A stretch of 64,000 nt of DNA from Ancylobacter gelatini (GCF_022601675.1 NZ_JAKVIL010000001.1:496001-560000), one strand, 5' to 3'; counted from the first letter of the stretch, positions 53,543 through 62,387 are shown. Notes: generated by a model not told the origin, from the letters alone. A program made the numbers and translations.

Positions 53543-54304
53543 CTAACGCCCGCCGCCGACGGGAATAATCGCGCCCGTGACATAGCCGCTGGCGGGCGAG
53601 GCCAGCCACATCACAACATCGGCAACTTCCGTTGCTGTACCGGGCCGCTGCATCGGGATCATCGGGCCGAGCCGCTCCAGCCGTTCCGGCGCGCCGGCGG
53701 CGGCGTGCAGATTGGTGGCGATGAGGCCCGGAGCGACGGCGTTGACGCGAATGCCTTCCGCCGCAACCTCGCGCGCAAGACCGATGGTGAGGCTGTCCAC
53801 CGCGCCCTTGCTGGCCGCGTAATGCACCCACTCGCCGGCACCGCCGAGTTCGGCGGCGCGGGAGGACATGTTGATGATGACGCCGCCCCGTCCGCCGTGA
53901 CGCGTCGACATGCGTTTCACCGCTTCCCGGCAGCACAGGAAGCTGCCGACGACGTTCACGGCCATGATGTCGGTGAGCGCGCGGGCGGTGATCGCCTCGA
54001 CCCGGCCGAGCGGACCGACACCGCCGGCATTGTTGACCAGTATGTCGGGCGGGCCGAAGTGGGTATCCACCTTGCGGAACAGCGCGAGGACATCGGCCTC
54101 ATCGGCGACATCCGCCTTGACGATGAACGCGTCGCCGCCGGCCGTCGAGACAGCCTCGGCGACCGCTTCGGCGCCGGCCGCGTCGCCCTTGTAGGTGAGG
54201 GCGACCCGGTAGCCCGCGGCACCCGCGGCACCGGCGATGGCCGCGCCGATACCCTTGGAGGCGCCCGTGACGATGATGGTCCGAGACGTGGCGGATAAAG
54301 GCAT
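53543..54304 (-). CDS. Short-chain dehydrogenase/reductase
   Basis: A 253-residue classical SDR. It has cofactor motif TGASKGIG (13-20), NNAGG at about 91-95, the catalytic Ser in NMSSRAAE, YAASK giving Tyr and Lys (about 157 and 161), and the C-terminal VGGGR. It is the last gene of the cyclase/BKACE/Gfo-Idh/SDR operon, 11 bp after the Gfo/Idh gene. It likely oxidises or reduces a hydroxy or keto intermediate. Confidence 0.92.
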   Translation of the reverse strand: MPLSATSRTIIVTGASKGIGAAIAGAAGAAGYRVALTYKGDAAGAEAVAEAVSTAGGDAFIVKADVADEADVLALFRKVDTHFGPPDILVNNAGGVGPLGRVEAITARALTDIMAVNVVGSFLCCREAVKRMSTRHGGRGGVIINMSSRAAELGGAGEWVHYAASKGAVDSLTIGLAREVAAEGIRVNAVAPGLIATNLHAAAGAPERLERLGPMIPMQRPGTATEVADVVMWLASPASGYVTGAIIPVGGGR

Positions 54305-54315
54305 GGCAGTTCTCC

Positions 54316-55317
54316 TCAGGAGACGGTGACGAAGCGATCCTTCCCGACGACGGCGACGATGGCTTCCAGCACCGCGACGCCGTGGATCATCTCAGCGGGT
54401 GTTATGGGATAGGGCGTACCGCCCTGGGCAGCCTGGGCAAAGGCGTCGAGTTCCGCCCGCAACGTATCGAAGCCTTCGACCGTGTCGTGCGTCGCCGGCG
54501 CCGCGGGCGCGCCGGGTGTGGTCAGTACCGGCTGCAGGCTGAAACGGTCCAGCGTCGCGCCGGTGATGGTCACGGTGGCGGCCGAGCCGGCGACCATGAA
54601 GCGATAGGTCGGCGCCGTGGCGGTGAAGGCGAGCAGCGAGCCGGTCTGCCCGCTCCTGAAGCGCAGCAACACCGAGGTGGTGTCCTCGGCGCCCGAGGGT
54701 GCGGCGCGGTGAACGCTCTGGCAGGCAACGGCCTCTACCTCGCCGAACAGGTCGATCATGCCATCCACGAGGTGGATGCCGAGCCCGGTCATCCCGCCGG
54801 CAGGCGACTGATCGGGATCGGTGCGCCACCCGCCGGCCCGCATGAACAGGCCGGTCGGCGAGGCCATCTCGCCATGGCAATGCAGTACCGTGCCGAGTTC
54901 GCCCGACCGCACGAGAGCACGCAGCCGGTGCATGTTGGGATGGAAGCGCCGGTTATGGCCGAGCGCCAGCGTCACGCCGGCGCGCTCCGTCGCGGCGACG
55001 GCTTCCCGGGCGCTCGCCTTCGTCATGGTGAAGGGCTTTTCGACGAAGATGTGCTTGCCGGCTGCCGCCGCCAGCGCGATCTGCTCGGCGTGCTGGAGAT
55101 GCGGGGTCGCCAGCACCACCGCCTCGACCGAGGGCTCGGCGAGCACGGCCTCAAAACTGTCCTTGAGTTCGATGCCGGCGGAGGACGCGAAGTCCTCCGC
55201 CTTGGCGCGGGTGCCGGTGGCGGCACATGTGAAGCGGATGAGGTCGCTCTTGCCCTGCGCCGAAGTGACGAGAGACTGCCCCCAGCGGCCGAGCCCGATG
55301 ATCGCGGTGTTCAGCAC
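54316..55317 (-). CDS. Gfo/Idh/MocA-family oxidoreductase
   Basis: A 333-residue dehydrogenase with Rossmann motif TAIIGLGRWGQSLV (4-17), the EKP motif (IFVEKPFTM, Lys near 96) and MTGLGIHLVDGMIDLFG in the C-terminal domain. It has the same layout as the gene at 30,848 and is the third of four operon genes. It starts three bases after the BKACE stop, so translation is coupled. Confidence 0.88.
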   Translation of the reverse strand: MLNTAIIGLGRWGQSLVTSAQGKSDLIRFTCAATGTRAKAEDFASSAGIELKDSFEAVLAEPSVEAVVLATPHLQHAEQIALAAAAGKHIFVEKPFTMTKASAREAVAATERAGVTLALGHNRRFHPNMHRLRALVRSGELGTVLHCHGEMASPTGLFMRAGGWRTDPDQSPAGGMTGLGIHLVDGMIDLFGEVEAVACQSVHRAAPSGAEDTTSVLLRFRSGQTGSLLAFTATAPTYRFMVAGSAATVTITGATLDRFSLQPVLTTPGAPAAPATHDTVEGFDTLRAELDAFAQAAQGGTPYPITPAEMIHGVAVLEAIVAVVGKDRFVTVS

Positions 55318-55320
55318 GGC

Positions 55321-56253
55321 CTAGAAATCCACCTGGTCCGCGCCCTTGAGCGCGAGCATGTCGCGGGCCTCATCGGGCGTGGCGAGTTCAAGCCCCATGC
55401 CTTCGAGGATCTGCCGCGCCTTGCGCACCTGCGCAGCGCTGGATGGCGCGAGTTCGCCCGGCCCGAGCCACAGCGAATCCTCCAGTCCTACGCGGACATT
55501 GGCCCCCATCGAGGCGGCCATGGCGGCGACTCGAAGCTGCGAGGCCCCCGCGCCGAGCACCGACCAGCGATACTGGTCGCCGAACAGCCGGTCGGCCGTG
55601 CGCTTCATGTGGATGATGTCTTCGGGGTGCGTGCCGATGCCACCGAGAATGCCGAACACCGACTGCACGAAGAGCGGCGGCTTGACGAGGCCGCGATCGA
55701 GGAAGTGCTTGAGATTGTAGAGATGGGCGATGTCGTAGCACTCGAACTCGAAGCGCGTGCCATTGCCGTAACAGGTCTCGAGTATGTACTCGATGTCTTT
55801 GAAGGAATTACGGAATACCAGATCCCGCGTCGCTTCGAGATGCTGACGCTCCCACTCGAACTTGAAGTCCTTGTAGCGGTCGAGCAGGTGGTACAGGCCG
55901 AAATTGATCGACCCCATATTGAGCGAGGCGACCTCCGGCTTGAAATGCGCCGCCGGCAGCACACGCTCTTCCACCTTCATATAGGGGCTGCCGCCGGTGG
56001 TGATGTTGATGGCGGCATTGGTGCGCTGCTTGAGCTGCGGCAGGAAACGCCCGAACGCCTTGGGCGTCTGGTCCGGCTTGCCGGTCTCCGGGTTGCGGGC
56101 GTGCAGATGCAGGATCGCGGCACCGGCTTCGGCGGCGCCGATGGCGTCGGCGATGATCTCGTCCGGCGTGATCGGCAGATGCGGCGACATGGAAGGCGTG
56201 TGAATCGCGCCGGTGCAGGCGCAGGTGACGATGACCTTGCGGGCGGCAGCCAT
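55321..56253 (-). CDS. Beta-keto acid cleavage enzyme (BKACE, DUF849 family)
   Basis: A 310-residue TIM-barrel zinc enzyme. Members condense a beta-keto acid with acetyl-CoA and cleave it to acetoacetate and a CoA ester. Visible motifs are VTCACTGAIHTPSMSPHLP (His near 18 and 25), HLHARNPETGKP with the two zinc His (about 49 and 51), ASLNMGSINFG, and a late Glu in RVGLEDSLWLG. The substrate side pocket differs among subfamilies and cannot be read by eye. It implies that the pathway of this regulon passes through a beta-keto acid. Confidence 0.9.
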   Translation of the reverse strand: MAAARKVIVTCACTGAIHTPSMSPHLPITPDEIIADAIGAAEAGAAILHLHARNPETGKPDQTPKAFGRFLPQLKQRTNAAINITTGGSPYMKVEERVLPAAHFKPEVASLNMGSINFGLYHLLDRYKDFKFEWERQHLEATRDLVFRNSFKDIEYILETCYGNGTRFEFECYDIAHLYNLKHFLDRGLVKPPLFVQSVFGILGGIGTHPEDIIHMKRTADRLFGDQYRWSVLGAGASQLRVAAMAASMGANVRVGLEDSLWLGPGELAPSSAAQVRKARQILEGMGLELATPDEARDMLALKGADQVDF

Positions 56254-56331
56254 GATCGGCTCCAGTGATTCGAGCGGCGAGGGGACGGCGCGGGTCTGCG
56301 CCGTCCTGCGATATCAGCCTATACGGCGGCG

Positions 56332-57285
56332 CTACTTGATCGCCTGCGGATTGATCGGCGAGCCGGTGCCGCCGGTGATGATCAGCGGCGGACCACAGAA
56401 GAAGAACTCGTAGATGCCATCCCTGGCGCAGTCCTCGGCGAGTTCCTTGACGTAGAAGATCTCGCCCATGCACAGGCCCATGGCGGGGATCACCACCCAG
56501 TGCCAGGGCTGGTTGGCTTCGGTGGTCTCGTTCGGCCGCACCTCGACACCCCAGGTGTCGGAGCAGATCGCTGCGACCTCCTTCTCGTGGCACCAGTAGC
56601 AATTCTCGAACTTCACACCCGGCGCGTCGCCACCGGCATAGCCGCCCCATTCGCCTTCGGCGAGGCAGCGTTCCATCTGGCCGGTGCGGACGATCACGAA
56701 ATCGGCCCGGCGGATTTCGACACCCTGCTTCCTGGCGCAGGCGTCGAGTTCGTCATTGGAGATGGATTCTCCGTCCTTCAGCCAGTCGACGCCGCGGAAA
56801 CGGGCAATGTCCAGCAGCACGCCGCGCCCGTTCATCTTCGACTTGGAATGTTCGATGCCGAGAACGTTGAGACCGCGCGAATCGATGTGACGGGGATCGT
56901 GGCCGTTATAGGCCTTGTCCTCATAGAAGATGTGGCCGAGCGCATCCCAATGGGTGGCCCCCTGCACGCACAGATTCAGCGTGTCGTCGGCATAGCGGAT
57001 CTTGTTCCAATCCTGCTGGCCGGTGACGGCATCGGTGCCGGTGGCGAGCATCTGGTGGATCGGATTGAAACGCCCGCCGAACAGACCGTTCTGCGGCCCT
57101 TCGCGGTCGAGCGGGATGCCGAGCGAGAATACCCGGCCGGTTTTGATAAGCCCGGCAGCGGCGACGATGTCCTCCGGCTGGATGTGATTGAGCGTGCCGC
57201 TGTGATCGTCCTTGCCCCAGCGCCCCCAGTTGGAGAGCTTGCGGGAGGCCTCTTCTATGGCGGCGAGGCCGACATTGATGTCCAT
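56332..57285 (-). CDS. Cyclase-family metal-dependent hydrolase (PF04199, kynurenine formamidase-like fold)
   Basis: A 317-residue member of the cyclase family, which includes kynurenine formamidase and isatin hydrolase and cleaves amide or lactam bonds in aromatic-like compounds. The metal motif is recognisable as CVQGATHWDALGHIFY (about 110-125), with a further His in KAYNGH. The family's usual HxGTHxDxPxH is modified to ATHWDALGH. ATG 57285 follows AGGAAA. It is the first gene of the minus-strand operon driven from the region holding operator 3. Confidence 0.85.
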   Translation of the reverse strand: MDINVGLAAIEEASRKLSNWGRWGKDDHSGTLNHIQPEDIVAAAGLIKTGRVFSLGIPLDREGPQNGLFGGRFNPIHQMLATGTDAVTGQQDWNKIRYADDTLNLCVQGATHWDALGHIFYEDKAYNGHDPRHIDSRGLNVLGIEHSKSKMNGRGVLLDIARFRGVDWLKDGESISNDELDACARKQGVEIRRADFVIVRTGQMERCLAEGEWGGYAGGDAPGVKFENCYWCHEKEVAAICSDTWGVEVRPNETTEANQPWHWVVIPAMGLCMGEIFYVKELAEDCARDGIYEFFFCGPPLIITGGTGSPINPQAIK

Positions 57286-57419
57286 GGGTTTCCTCACTTT
57301 TCTGGTTTTTCGATCGCCGGCCGCAAGAACTGGCGTTGGCCGGGTGGCAGTTCAGGGCACGCGGATTGGTTTTCTCGGCGGGACTAATCACGTCCGGGCT
57401 TTTCAAGCTCGTGCGATTT

Positions 57420-57437
57420 GTTTATCGTTCGATAAAT
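57420..57437. promoter_or_regulatory. Palindromic operator 3 of the candidate TetR regulon
   Basis: GTTTATCGTTCGATAAAT matches the consensus at 16 of 18 positions and has perfect 7-bp arms TTTATCG and CGATAAA around TT. It lies in the 338-bp divergent gap between the cyclase operon (minus) and the hydrolase operon (plus), so it could control both. Confidence 0.75.
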
Positions 57438-57494
57438 ATCAGGGTGGCGTGACGGTTTTGTCAATCGCTCACAGTGGGTCGAAGCCAAAGTCGT

Positions 57495-57519
57495 CGCCGA
57501 TCAGCATTGATGATCGGCG
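57495..57519 (+). promoter_or_regulatory. Hairpin in the leader of the hydrolase operon
   Basis: CGCCGATCA (57495-57503) pairs perfectly with TGATCGGCG (57511-57519) around seven bases. It lies about 105 bp before the first gene. No T-run follows. It may be a second regulator site or a leader structure; the rest of this gap shows no gene. Confidence 0.5.
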
Positions 57520-57623
57520 GGATCAGAACTCATGGTTTCGCACCCCAAGGGGGAGGTCGTTAGCGTTCACCCGGACCGGAGGCGGCAAACGCCCCGGAAA
57601 TAACAATTGGAGAGGAGCCGCCC

Positions 57624-58436
57624 ATGACGACCGAATTCGTCACTTCCGGCGACGCCGAGATCGCCGTGCGCATTGATGGGGCGGAGCATCTGCCCTGGAT
57701 TGTGCTGTCGAACTCGCTCGCCGCCGATCTCACCATGTGGGACGACCAGATCCCGTTCCTGACCCGCAGCTACCGAGTGCTGCGCTACGATACGCGCGGC
57801 CATGGGAAGAGTTCTGCGCCGGCCGGGCCTTACAGCTTCGACATTCTCGTTGGCGATCTCCTCGCGGTCATGGACCATTTCGCCATCAGGCAGGCGGATA
57901 TTCTCGGTCTGTCGATGGGGGGTATGACGGCTCTGGGCCTCGCCCTTGGCCATCCCGAGCGCGTCGGCCGGCTGATCTGCGCGGATGCGCGTGCCGATGC
58001 GCCGCCGCCTTTTGTGGCCGGCTGGGAGCAGCGCATCGCGGCGGTGGAAGCCGGCGGCATGGCGGCGATCCTCTCCGGCACCATGGAGCGCTGGTTTACC
58101 GCCGCGACGCGCAAGCAGCGGCCGGAGGTCGTCGATCGCGCGGCACGCATGCTGCTGTCGACGTCGCCCGTCGGCTATATCGGCTGCGCCAACGCCCTGA
58201 GGGGGCTGGATTATCTGCGCCACCTCCAGCGTATGCAGCCGCCGACGCTCTACATCGTCGGCGCCGAGGATGGCGCCGCGCCGGCCGACGCGATGCGCAA
58301 CATGGCGGCCGCAACGCCGGGCGGACAGTTCGAAATCCTGCCGGCCGTCGCACATGTCGCGAACATGGAAGACGTTGACGGTTTCAACACGGCGGTAGCC
58401 AATTTTCTCAACATTTCCCGACAAGCGGCGGAGTGA
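57624..58436 (+). CDS. Alpha/beta hydrolase, 3-oxoadipate enol-lactonase (PcaD)-like
   Basis: A 270-residue alpha/beta hydrolase. The nucleophile elbow is GLSMGGMT (Ser near 97), the catalytic Asp probably lies in VGAEDGAAP and the His in VAHVANMED. The early RYDTRGHGKSSAP segment is typical of the PcaD group. GGAGAGGAG precedes the ATG. It is the first gene of a four-gene plus-strand operon and may open a lactone or hydrolyse a ring-cleavage product. No pca genes accompany it, so the true substrate is probably different. Confidence 0.87.
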   Translation: MTTEFVTSGDAEIAVRIDGAEHLPWIVLSNSLAADLTMWDDQIPFLTRSYRVLRYDTRGHGKSSAPAGPYSFDILVGDLLAVMDHFAIRQADILGLSMGGMTALGLALGHPERVGRLICADARADAPPPFVAGWEQRIAAVEAGGMAAILSGTMERWFTAATRKQRPEVVDRAARMLLSTSPVGYIGCANALRGLDYLRHLQRMQPPTLYIVGAEDGAAPADAMRNMAAATPGGQFEILPAVAHVANMEDVDGFNTAVANFLNISRQAAE

Positions 58437-58441
58437 GACGC

Positions 58442-59341
58442 GTGACGAGCGAGACCAAGGGGACCGTTGGCATCATCGGTCTCGGCATTATGGGTTCGGC
58501 CTATGCCAGTAATCTGCTGGCGCACGGCTTTAGGGTAATCGGCACCGATATCGCGGAAGAGGCGATGGCAACGCTTGCGCAGCAGGGCGGCCAGCCGGTC
58601 GGCTCGGCCGGGGAGGTGGCGGCGGGGGCCGATATTCTCCTGCTCGCGCTACCCTCTGTGAAGGCACTGGAGAAGGTGACGGCCGAGATCGCCGACACCC
58701 TTCGTCCGGGAGCGGTGGCCTGCGAGATGGGCACCCTGCCGATCGAGGCGAAAGAGGCGTGCCGCGTCGCGCTGGAAGCGAAGGGCGCCGATGTGCTCGA
58801 TTGCCCGGTGAGCGGCACCGGCGCACAGGCGGCACGGCGCGACCTCTCCATCTATGCCAGCGGCGACGAGGCCGCATTCCGGAAGGTTGAAGCGTCCTTC
58901 GGCGCCTTCGCCCGAGACGTCCGCTATTGCGGCAGCTTCGGAACCGGAATGAAGCTGAAATACATCGCGAACCTGCTGGTCACCATACACAACCTTTCGA
59001 CGGCTGAGGCGCTGTTGCTCGCCGAGCGCTCGGGGCTCGATCTCAACCTTGTCTATGACGCGATCCGTCCGGGTGCCGGCGGCTCGCGCATGTTCGACGT
59101 GCGCGCGCCGATGATGATCGAGAACCGCTACGAGCCGGCCACGATGAAGATGGACATCTACATCAAGGACTTGCAGCTCATCATGGACTTCGCCCGCGAG
59201 ATGCGCACGCCCACCCCGCTCATGGCGGCGAGCCTGCCATTCTATTACGCGGCGCTGGCGGAAGGCCGCGGCAAGCAGGACACCGCCTCGCTGTTCGCGG
59301 TGCTCAAGGGCATGACCGAGCCGCGCGACAAGGGAGAGTGA
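58442..59341 (+). CDS. Beta-hydroxyacid dehydrogenase (6PGDH/HIBADH family)
   Basis: A 299-residue NAD-dependent dehydrogenase with Rossmann motif VGIIGLGIMGSAYASNL near the start, the substrate motif DCPVSGTGAQAARRDLSIYASG at about 120-141 and the catalytic Lys in GTGMKLKYIANLL. I chose GTG 58442, which has GGAG eight bases upstream; GTG 58433, overlapping the hydrolase stop, is the alternative. It oxidises a beta-hydroxy acid, which would feed a beta-keto acid to the BKACE encoded in the divergent operon. Confidence 0.88.
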   Translation: MTSETKGTVGIIGLGIMGSAYASNLLAHGFRVIGTDIAEEAMATLAQQGGQPVGSAGEVAAGADILLLALPSVKALEKVTAEIADTLRPGAVACEMGTLPIEAKEACRVALEAKGADVLDCPVSGTGAQAARRDLSIYASGDEAAFRKVEASFGAFARDVRYCGSFGTGMKLKYIANLLVTIHNLSTAEALLLAERSGLDLNLVYDAIRPGAGGSRMFDVRAPMMIENRYEPATMKMDIYIKDLQLIMDFAREMRTPTPLMAASLPFYYAALAEGRGKQDTASLFAVLKGMTEPRDKGE

Positions 59342-59342
59342 C

Positions 59343-59783
59343 ATGGGGGATCTTACTCTGGCTCAGGCCGATGTGATCGGCCGTGCCGCCCTGGAGGACG
59401 GCCGGCGGCGCGACGCCAAGCCCCTCACCGTGGTGGTTCTCGATGCCGGCGGCCATGTGACGCTGGTGCGCCGTGAGGACGGCAGCGGGATCGCGCGGTT
59501 CGACATCGCCTTTGGCAAGGCCTGGGGCGCTCTGGGCATGGGCATTTCCTCGCGGGGCCTGTCGGTACGCGCCGCGAAGATGCCCGGCTTCTTCGCCGCG
59601 CTCGCCGCGGCGACCGATGGCCGTATGGTGCCGGTGCCGGGCGGCGTGCTGGTCCGCGACGGAGCGGACGGGCCGATCATCGGCGCGGTTGGCATCAGCG
59701 GCGACACCTCCGATGTCGACGAATTCTGCGCGGTCGCCGGCATCGAGGCCGCCGGTCTCGTGGCGGATATCGAGGAGCGCTGA
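59343..59783 (+). CDS. GlcG/HbpS-family small protein
   Basis: A 146-residue single-domain protein (PF03928), beginning LTLAQADVIGRAALEDGRRRDAKPLTVVVLDAGGHVTLVRR and containing IIGAVGISGDTSDVDEF. This is the usual signature, ending in the conserved G-[VI]-S-G-x-x-x-x-x-D loop. Its biochemical role is poorly defined: HbpS binds haem, and GlcG and related members accompany glycolate or aromatic catabolic genes. It lies between dehydrogenase and SDR genes with spacing of one to three bases. Confidence 0.85.
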   Translation: MGDLTLAQADVIGRAALEDGRRRDAKPLTVVVLDAGGHVTLVRREDGSGIARFDIAFGKAWGALGMGISSRGLSVRAAKMPGFFAALAAATDGRMVPVPGGVLVRDGADGPIIGAVGISGDTSDVDEFCAVAGIEAAGLVADIEER

Positions 59784-59786
59784 ACC

Positions 59787-60506
59787 ATGCGTCTCGAGGG
59801 CAAGACGGCGCTGGTCACCGGCGCCGGCCGTGGCATCGGACGGGCGACGGCGCTCGCCTTGGCCGAGGCGGGGGCAAAGGTAATCGCGGTTGCCCGCACG
59901 CAGGCCGATCTCGACGAACTCGCGCAGCAAGGCCACGGTCGCATTGAACCGTGGGCCACGGATGTGCGCGACGAGGCTTTTCTCACGCGGATCGAGGCGA
60001 TGCCCGGTCTCGACATTCTCGTGAACAATGCGGGCGGCAATCGTCCCAAGCTGATGGCCGATGTCGACGATGAGGCGCTCGACTGGATGATCGATCTCAA
60101 TATCCGCTCGGTCTACCGGGTGGCGCGGGCAGCCGTGCGGGCCATGGGCAAGGGCGGCGTCATCGTCAACATGTCCTCGCAGATGGGCCATGTCGGGTCG
60201 CCCAAGCGCACCGTCTACTGCATGACCAAGCATGCGGTGGAGGGCCTGACCAAGGCGATGGCCGTTGAACTCGCCCCGCGCGGCATCCGGGTCGTCTCGA
60301 TCGCGCCGACTTTCGTGATGACGCCGATGACCCACGGCATGTTCGAGGATGAGGAGTTCAGGCGCTTCGTCTACGACATGGTACCGCTGAACGATCTGCC
60401 GACGCCAGAGGATATCGCGGAGGGCATCCTGTTCCTCGTGTCGCCGGGGGCGCGCTTCATCACCGGCGACAGCCTGCGCGTCGATGGGGGCTGGACGGCG
60501 CGCTAG
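59787..60506 (+). CDS. Short-chain dehydrogenase/reductase
   Basis: A 239-residue classical SDR. It has cofactor motif TGAGRGIG (11-18), NNAGG (80-84), Ser of NMSSQ (about 130), YCMTK giving Tyr 144 and Lys 148, and the C-terminal DGGWTAR. It is the last gene of the hydrolase operon, starting three bases after the GlcG-type gene. It resembles carbohydrate-type SDRs such as L-xylulose reductase by length and motif spacing. The substrate is unknown. Confidence 0.92.
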   Translation: MRLEGKTALVTGAGRGIGRATALALAEAGAKVIAVARTQADLDELAQQGHGRIEPWATDVRDEAFLTRIEAMPGLDILVNNAGGNRPKLMADVDDEALDWMIDLNIRSVYRVARAAVRAMGKGGVIVNMSSQMGHVGSPKRTVYCMTKHAVEGLTKAMAVELAPRGIRVVSIAPTFVMTPMTHGMFEDEEFRRFVYDMVPLNDLPTPEDIAEGILFLVSPGARFITGDSLRVDGGWTAR

Positions 60507-60589
60507 GTCACATACCCAAAAACGGGATTCCCCCTGGGGCCGGTGTTCGCCCTCAGCCCTGAAGGTTGAGATGGCTCGCTTTGGCGTGC

Positions 60590-60688
60590 GTCAACCGCTT
60601 CAGCCGCTGGCTCAAGGCCGGCCGTTGGGCGCGCATTCTGCGGGCTATATCCGACGCTCACGATGGCGGCATCCAGATGCCCGGTTAG
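60590..60688 (+). pseudogene. IS5-type transposase scrap
   Basis: A short frame reads VNRFSRWLKAGRWARIL, then SDAHDGGIQM, before a stop. This matches the RFxRWxxxGxWxRI segment of IS5-family (IS427-like) transposases. Nothing else of the element is recognisable, and no terminal repeats were seen. It occupies the middle of the 60,507-60,757 gap, separating the catabolic regulon from the chemosensory operon. Confidence 0.6.
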
Positions 60689-60757
60689 GCTTCCTCAACG
60701 ATTGATGTCTAGAATTTTCGGCAGGGCGCCGGGTGCCTTTTAGTGGCGAGAGTGCAT

Positions 60758-62371
60758 ATGAGTGGCATCACAATCCGTACGCGTATTCTTGCGAGTTTCC
60801 TGGCGATACTCGCGGTGCTTTCGGCGATTGCCGCCATCAACCTCTATGGCTTCCTAGTCACCGAGCGAGAGGGTGTGCGGGTCGAGACGCAGACCGTGCC
60901 GGCCCTCTCGTCCAGCCTGCGCTTGGCAACCGCGTGGGTCGAGGCGCACAGGCTGCTCGACAGTTACGTGCTTCAGGCGGATCAGGCCGGCCGCGATCAG
61001 GTGCTTCGGCGTATCGAGGACAACCGCAGGATTATCGCAGAGTTGATGGCCGCCTATGAGGCCACCATCGAGACCGAAGTTGAGGAGCGGACGTTTGCCG
61101 GCATCCGGCAGCTTTCGGAGCGGCTGATCCCGGCCGAGGATGCTATTCTCCAGCGTGATCCGAGTCAGATTGTCGCCGCGGTGCGGACGGAACTCGGCCC
61201 CCAGTTCGACCAGCTCCAGGCGCAGCTCGCGGCCGCGCTCGAGCACGAGCAGGCGGAAGCCTCGCAATCGGTCGCAACGATCGTATCCACGGTGCGGCAG
61301 GCCGAGCTGGCGCTGACGATCGGGTTCGTCGTGGCGCTCGCCCTGTCCATCCTCTGCGGTTATCTGCTGTTCCGCGCGGTTGCCATTCCGCTCGGCAAGC
61401 TTCAGCGCTTCGTTGGCGTCCTGCGCGGCGGCGATTTCAGCGAGCGCCTCAACCTTGAGGGTCGCGACGAGTTCGGCGTGCTCGCTGACGGGTTCAACAG
61501 CATGGCGGATGATCTCGCCACCCTGATCGGTCAGGTTCAGCGCTCCAGTATTCAGGTCAACACCTCGATCACCGAGGTCGCGGCGACCTCCAAGGAGCAG
61601 CAGGCGACCGCGAGCGAGATTGCGGCCACCACCACGGAGATCGGCGCAACCGCCAAGGAGATTTCCGCGACCTCCAATGAACTCGTGCGCACCATGGCGG
61701 AGGTGTCGGGCGTCGCCGAGCAGACGGCGACACTTGCCGGCGGCGGACAAAGCGGACTTTCGCGTATGGAGGACACCATGCGCCGTGTCATGGAGGCGGC
61801 TGGCGCGATCAATACCAAGCTGTCGGTATTGAGCGAGAAAGCCGGCGACATCAACCAGATGGTCACCACCATCACCAAAGTGGCCGACCAGACCAATCTG
61901 CTCTCGCTGAACGCCGCCATCGAAGCCGAGAAGGCCGGGCAATATGGTCGCGGCTTCGCCGTGGTGGCGACCGAGATCCGCCGCCTCGCCGATCAGACGG
62001 CTGCCTCGACCTACGACATCGAGCAGATGGTCAAGGATATTCAGTCGGCCGTCGCCGCAGGCGTCATGGGGATGGACAAGTTTTCCGAGGAAGTGCGCCG
62101 CGGCATTCTCGACGTTCAGGATGTCGGCGGCCAGCTGTCGCAGATCATCCATCAGGTGCAGGGGCTGGTGCCGCGCTTCGATGTGGTGAACGAGGGCATG
62201 CAGGCTCAGGCGACCGGTGCCGAGCAGATCAGTGACGCTCTCGGCCAGCTCAGCGAGGCGGCACAGCAGACAGTTGAATCCCTGCACCAGTCGAGCGTCG
62301 CGATGGACGAACTGAATCAGGTGTCGAGCGGATTGCGCAACTCGATCTCACGGTTCAAGCTCCGAGCATGA
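60758..62371 (+). CDS. Methyl-accepting chemotaxis protein, WspA-like
   Basis: A 537-residue receptor. TM1 spans about 9-31, a helical periplasmic four-helix-bundle sensor about 32-183, TM2 about 184-206 and a HAMP domain about 207-260. A long coiled-coil signalling domain follows, whose hairpin tip (EIRRLADQTAASTYDIEQMV after LLSLNAAIEAEKAGQYGRGFAVVATEIR) is highly conserved. GAGAG lies before ATG 60758. CheW and CheR-TPR genes follow directly. This order and the receptor architecture match WspA-WspB-WspC of surface-sensing systems that drive a diguanylate cyclase. Confidence 0.9.
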   Translation: MSGITIRTRILASFLAILAVLSAIAAINLYGFLVTEREGVRVETQTVPALSSSLRLATAWVEAHRLLDSYVLQADQAGRDQVLRRIEDNRRIIAELMAAYEATIETEVEERTFAGIRQLSERLIPAEDAILQRDPSQIVAAVRTELGPQFDQLQAQLAAALEHEQAEASQSVATIVSTVRQAELALTIGFVVALALSILCGYLLFRAVAIPLGKLQRFVGVLRGGDFSERLNLEGRDEFGVLADGFNSMADDLATLIGQVQRSSIQVNTSITEVAATSKEQQATASEIAATTTEIGATAKEISATSNELVRTMAEVSGVAEQTATLAGGGQSGLSRMEDTMRRVMEAAGAINTKLSVLSEKAGDINQMVTTITKVADQTNLLSLNAAIEAEKAGQYGRGFAVVATEIRRLADQTAASTYDIEQMVKDIQSAVAAGVMGMDKFSEEVRRGILDVQDVGGQLSQIIHQVQGLVPRFDVVNEGMQAQATGAEQISDALGQLSEAAQQTVESLHQSSVAMDELNQVSSGLRNSISRFKLRA

Positions 62372-62387
62372 CACCGGGAGAGCGGTG

